The position numbers and the translations under genes are program-made. A DNA stretch of 7,516 bases from Alphaproteobacteria bacterium (GTDB lineage Bacteria; Pseudomonadota; Alphaproteobacteria; Rhodobacterales; Rhodobacteraceae). The stretch is taken from positions 1-7,516 of the forward strand of contig JAUIBJ010000151.1 in assembly GCA_030428025.1 (NCBI GenBank). The letters are read 5' to 3'. Shown piece by piece: positions 5,765 to 7,516 of this stretch (position 1 is the stretch's first letter; every line of letters starts with the position of its first letter). The notes below the pieces were generated by a model, which was given only the letters and a program-made list of their open reading frames with translations, did not search any database and was not told where the DNA came from.

Positions 5765-6766
5765 ATGTATCTCAAGAACTTCGAACGTGCCCGCGCCGCA
5801 GTGACGAGCCCGCTTTCAGAGCGCCGGAGCCTGTCGGGCGAGTTTGTCTTCATCAGTCAGGATGAAGGCGTGGCCTTTACCGCCGAGGCCTGCATCGAGG
5901 TGCTGCGCAGCGCCAACCGCCTGACCGGGCAGGCATCCTATGCCTGGAGCCACCTGCGCGGTGCGGACGCGCACGCGGCCGATGGCGGCCCGCTCTGCGG
6001 GCCCGACCAGACGCTGGTGCTGGTGGGCGGCACAGAGGCCCCGTGGCAGCCCACGCCCGAGGCGCTGCGGCGGCTGCGGGCGGCCATCCGCAACGCGGCG
6101 CGGGTCTGCGTTGTGGGCTCGGCCGTCTTCGTGCCGCTGGGTGCGGGCGTTCTTGCCGGCAAGCGGCTGGCGGTGCATCCCGCCTTCCGCCCCGGCGTCG
6201 AGGAAGGCGCCGGCCGGCCCGAGATCGCCGAAGGCGCAACCTGTCACCACAAGGCGCTGAGCAGCGCCACGGGCCATGTAGCCGCGATCCGCATGATGGT
6301 CGATCTGGTGGGCGCGCGGGATGGCGAGTTCACCCGTGTGGCACTGGCCCGCGATCTGGGGCTGAGCGAGCCGCAGGCGGAAACCGGCTCGGGCGAGCAC
6401 TGGCGGCTGAAGCGCATGGCGCAGGGCGACGGGGTGATCTGCGAGGCCCTGCAGATCATGCGCGACCATCTGGAGGATACGCTGACCGTGGGCCAGATCG
6501 CCGAGATCCTCGACGTCTCGCCGCGCAAGCTGGAACGTGGGTTCAGCGAGTATCTGGGGCAGACGCCCTTGAAGGTCTATCGCGATCTGCGGCTGGAACG
6601 GGCGCACAAGCTTCTGGCGCAGACCTCAATGCCGGTGGGCGAGGTCTCGGTCGCCTGCGGGTTTTCCAACGTGACGCTGATGAAGAAGTGGTTCTTCCGC
6701 AAATACGGCCAGCTTCCGGGGGATGTGCGCCGGCATGCCTTCGCCGGGGCGGGCCAGGCGGCCTGA
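5765..6766 (+). CDS. GATase1-like/AraC (GlxA-type) transcription regulator
   Basis: The 333-residue cytoplasmic DNA-binding protein has an N-terminal DJ-1/PfpI-like domain (about 24-195) and a C-terminal AraC helix-turn-helix domain (about 226-325). In the sensor domain, DQTLVLVGGTEAPW (81-94) and VCVVGSAVFVPLGAGVLAGK (114-133) mark the core strands and the elbow. No cysteine stands at the nucleophile position (VGSAVF), so hydrolase activity is not expected. The DNA-binding domain has two helix-turn-helix units: LTVGQIAEILDVSPRKLERGF (240-260), then VGEVSVACGFSNVTLMKKWF (291-310) with RKYGQLPGDVRR at its end. The start has a good ribosome binding site. Regulators of this architecture (GbdR, SouR, CdhR) respond to quaternary or N-methylated amines in other bacteria, and the position right after soxG suggests sox or related catabolic genes as targets. 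The ligand is unknown. It may be cotranscribed with soxBDAG. Confidence 0.9.
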   Translation: MYLKNFERARAAVTSPLSERRSLSGEFVFISQDEGVAFTAEACIEVLRSANRLTGQASYAWSHLRGADAHAADGGPLCGPDQTLVLVGGTEAPWQPTPEALRRLRAAIRNAARVCVVGSAVFVPLGAGVLAGKRLAVHPAFRPGVEEGAGRPEIAEGATCHHKALSSATGHVAAIRMMVDLVGARDGEFTRVALARDLGLSEPQAETGSGEHWRLKRMAQGDGVICEALQIMRDHLEDTLTVGQIAEILDVSPRKLERGFSEYLGQTPLKVYRDLRLERAHKLLAQTSMPVGEVSVACGFSNVTLMKKWFFRKYGQLPGDVRRHAFAGAGQAA

Positions 6767-6770
6767 GCGT

Positions 6771-6799
6771 TTGACCTGCCCGGGCGGGCTTGTCATGCT
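6771..6799 (+). promoter_or_regulatory. Candidate promoter of the HAD phosphatase gene
   Basis: TTGACC (6771-6776, five of six matches to the -35 consensus) is followed by a 17-bp spacer and CATGCT (6794-6799, three of six matches to -10), preceded by an extended -10 TG (6791-6792). Transcription would begin about at the ATG at 6806, so the transcript would be leaderless or nearly so. That fits the lack of a Shine-Dalgarno there. The -10 is weak, so this is tentative. Confidence 0.3.
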
Positions 6800-6805
6800 G
6801 ATCCC

Positions 6806-7516
6806 ATGGTGAAAGGCGTCCTGCTCGATCTTTCCGGTGTGCTTTATGACGGCGACACCGCCATTCCCGGCGGTGCCGAGGCCGTGGCGCGGCTGCGCGG
6901 GGCCGGGCTGCCGGTTCGGTTTCTGACCAATTCCACCCGCGCCCCCCGCCGCGTGCTGCTGGAAAAGCTCTCCGGCATGGGGTTCGACCTGAAGGAGTCC
7001 GAGCTTTTCACGCCAGCCAGCGCCGCCTGTGCGCTCTTGCGCGAGGACGGGCTGCGCCCGCATCTGCTGATCCATCCCGATCTGGAGGAGGACTTCGACG
7101 GGATCGACCGGGGCGACGGCGCAGTGGTGGTGGGCGATGCCGGCTCGTATTTCAGTTTCGACACGCTCAACGCCGCTTTCCGGGTGCTGATGCGGGGCGC
7201 GCGCTTCTACGCGCTGGCCGCCAACCGCAGCTTTCGCGACGCCGATGGCGAACTCAGCATGGATGCCGGCGCCTTCGTGGCGGCGCTGGAATATGCCAGC
7301 GGGTCAGAGGCGCAGGTTCTGGGCAAGCCGGCGCTGGCCTTCTTTGCCGCCGCTTTGGAGGATATGGGCGTTGCCGCCGAGGATGCGGTGATGGTGGGCG
7401 ATGATGTGGAATCGGATGTGTCCGGCGCGCTGACGGCCGGGCTGGGCCAGGCCGTTCTGGTGCGGACGGGCAAGTATCGCGAGGGCGACGAGGACCGCGG
7501 CGATCCTGCGCCCAGC
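6806..7516 (+). CDS. HAD-superfamily IIA phosphatase, LHPP-like (TIGR01458 type), partial at 3' end
   Basis: The visible 237 residues are most of a HAD-IIA hydrolase; relatives have about 255-270, so only a short C-terminal tail is missing. Motif I is LLDLSGVLYDGD (6-17), with nucleophile Asp8. The usual acid/base Asp two residues on is Ser10, which is also seen in the LHPP group (DISGVL). Motif II is FLTNSTR (39-45), motif III is VLGKPA with Lys174 (171-176), and motif IV is MVGDDVESDVSGA (196-208), with the magnesium ligands near Asp199-Asp204. The segment between motifs II and III is the C2 cap typical of subclass IIA. Mammalian LHPP removes phosphate from phosphohistidine, phospholysine and pyrophosphate, but the bacterial substrate is not known and cannot be inferred here. 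The ATG at 6806 gives the family N-terminus but has no clear ribosome binding site. It is co-oriented with the regulator, 39 bases downstream, with no evident link to sarcosine metabolism. Confidence 0.85.
   Translation, partial: MVKGVLLDLSGVLYDGDTAIPGGAEAVARLRGAGLPVRFLTNSTRAPRRVLLEKLSGMGFDLKESELFTPASAACALLREDGLRPHLLIHPDLEEDFDGIDRGDGAVVVGDAGSYFSFDTLNAAFRVLMRGARFYALAANRSFRDADGELSMDAGAFVAALEYASGSEAQVLGKPALAFFAAALEDMGVAAEDAVMVGDDVESDVSGALTAGLGQAVLVRTGKYREGDEDRGDPAPS

Noticed and set aside
6775..6791. GC hairpin around GCCCGGGC as a terminator after the second regulator
   Set aside because: The stem is only about 5 bp with a G-U pair, and there is no proper U-run after it. It also lies within the candidate promoter spacer.

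Overview
The window comes from a GC-rich bacterium. Codon use, protein sequence style and gene content point to an alphaproteobacterium, most likely of the Rhodobacterales (Paracoccus/Rhodobacter/roseobacter type). This is inferred from protein similarity recalled from memory, because no rRNA or other taxonomic marker is present.

Layout. Positions 1-494 (minus strand) hold the N-terminal half of a GATase1-like/AraC (GlxA-type) transcription regulator that runs off the left edge. A short divergent region (495-571) follows and contains a 21-bp-phased direct repeat that could be an operator. Then comes a complete plus-strand operon for a heterotetrameric sarcosine oxidase family enzyme: soxB (572-1822), soxD (1917-2204), soxA (2201-5149) and soxG (5142-5705). 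soxD/soxA overlap by 4 bases and soxA/soxG by 8. After it lie a second, complete GATase1-like/AraC regulator (5765-6766) and a HAD-IIA phosphatase of the LHPP-like type (6806 to the right edge, 3' end missing).

How it works together. By family knowledge, SoxBDAG oxidatively demethylates sarcosine to glycine, passing the one-carbon unit to tetrahydrofolate. Regulators with a GATase1-like domain fused to AraC helix-turn-helix motifs control sarcosine and glycine betaine catabolism in other bacteria (GbdR and SouR in Pseudomonas). Two such regulators flanking the operon suggest local control by an N-methylated amino acid, although the ligand cannot be read from the sequence. The HAD phosphatase has no evident functional link and may be an independent gene.

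The least ordinary part is the soxB-soxD junction (1823-1916). It holds two directly abutting perfect palindromes (22 and 24 bp, AT-rich in a GC-rich setting). They lie inside a 28-codon open frame with its own ribosome binding site, whose stop overlaps the soxD start as ATGA. The SoxD protein also lacks three of the four residues that bind zinc in the structurally known enzymes. The system is therefore a recognisable family with a variant delta subunit and an odd intercistronic element, not an unknown type of system.
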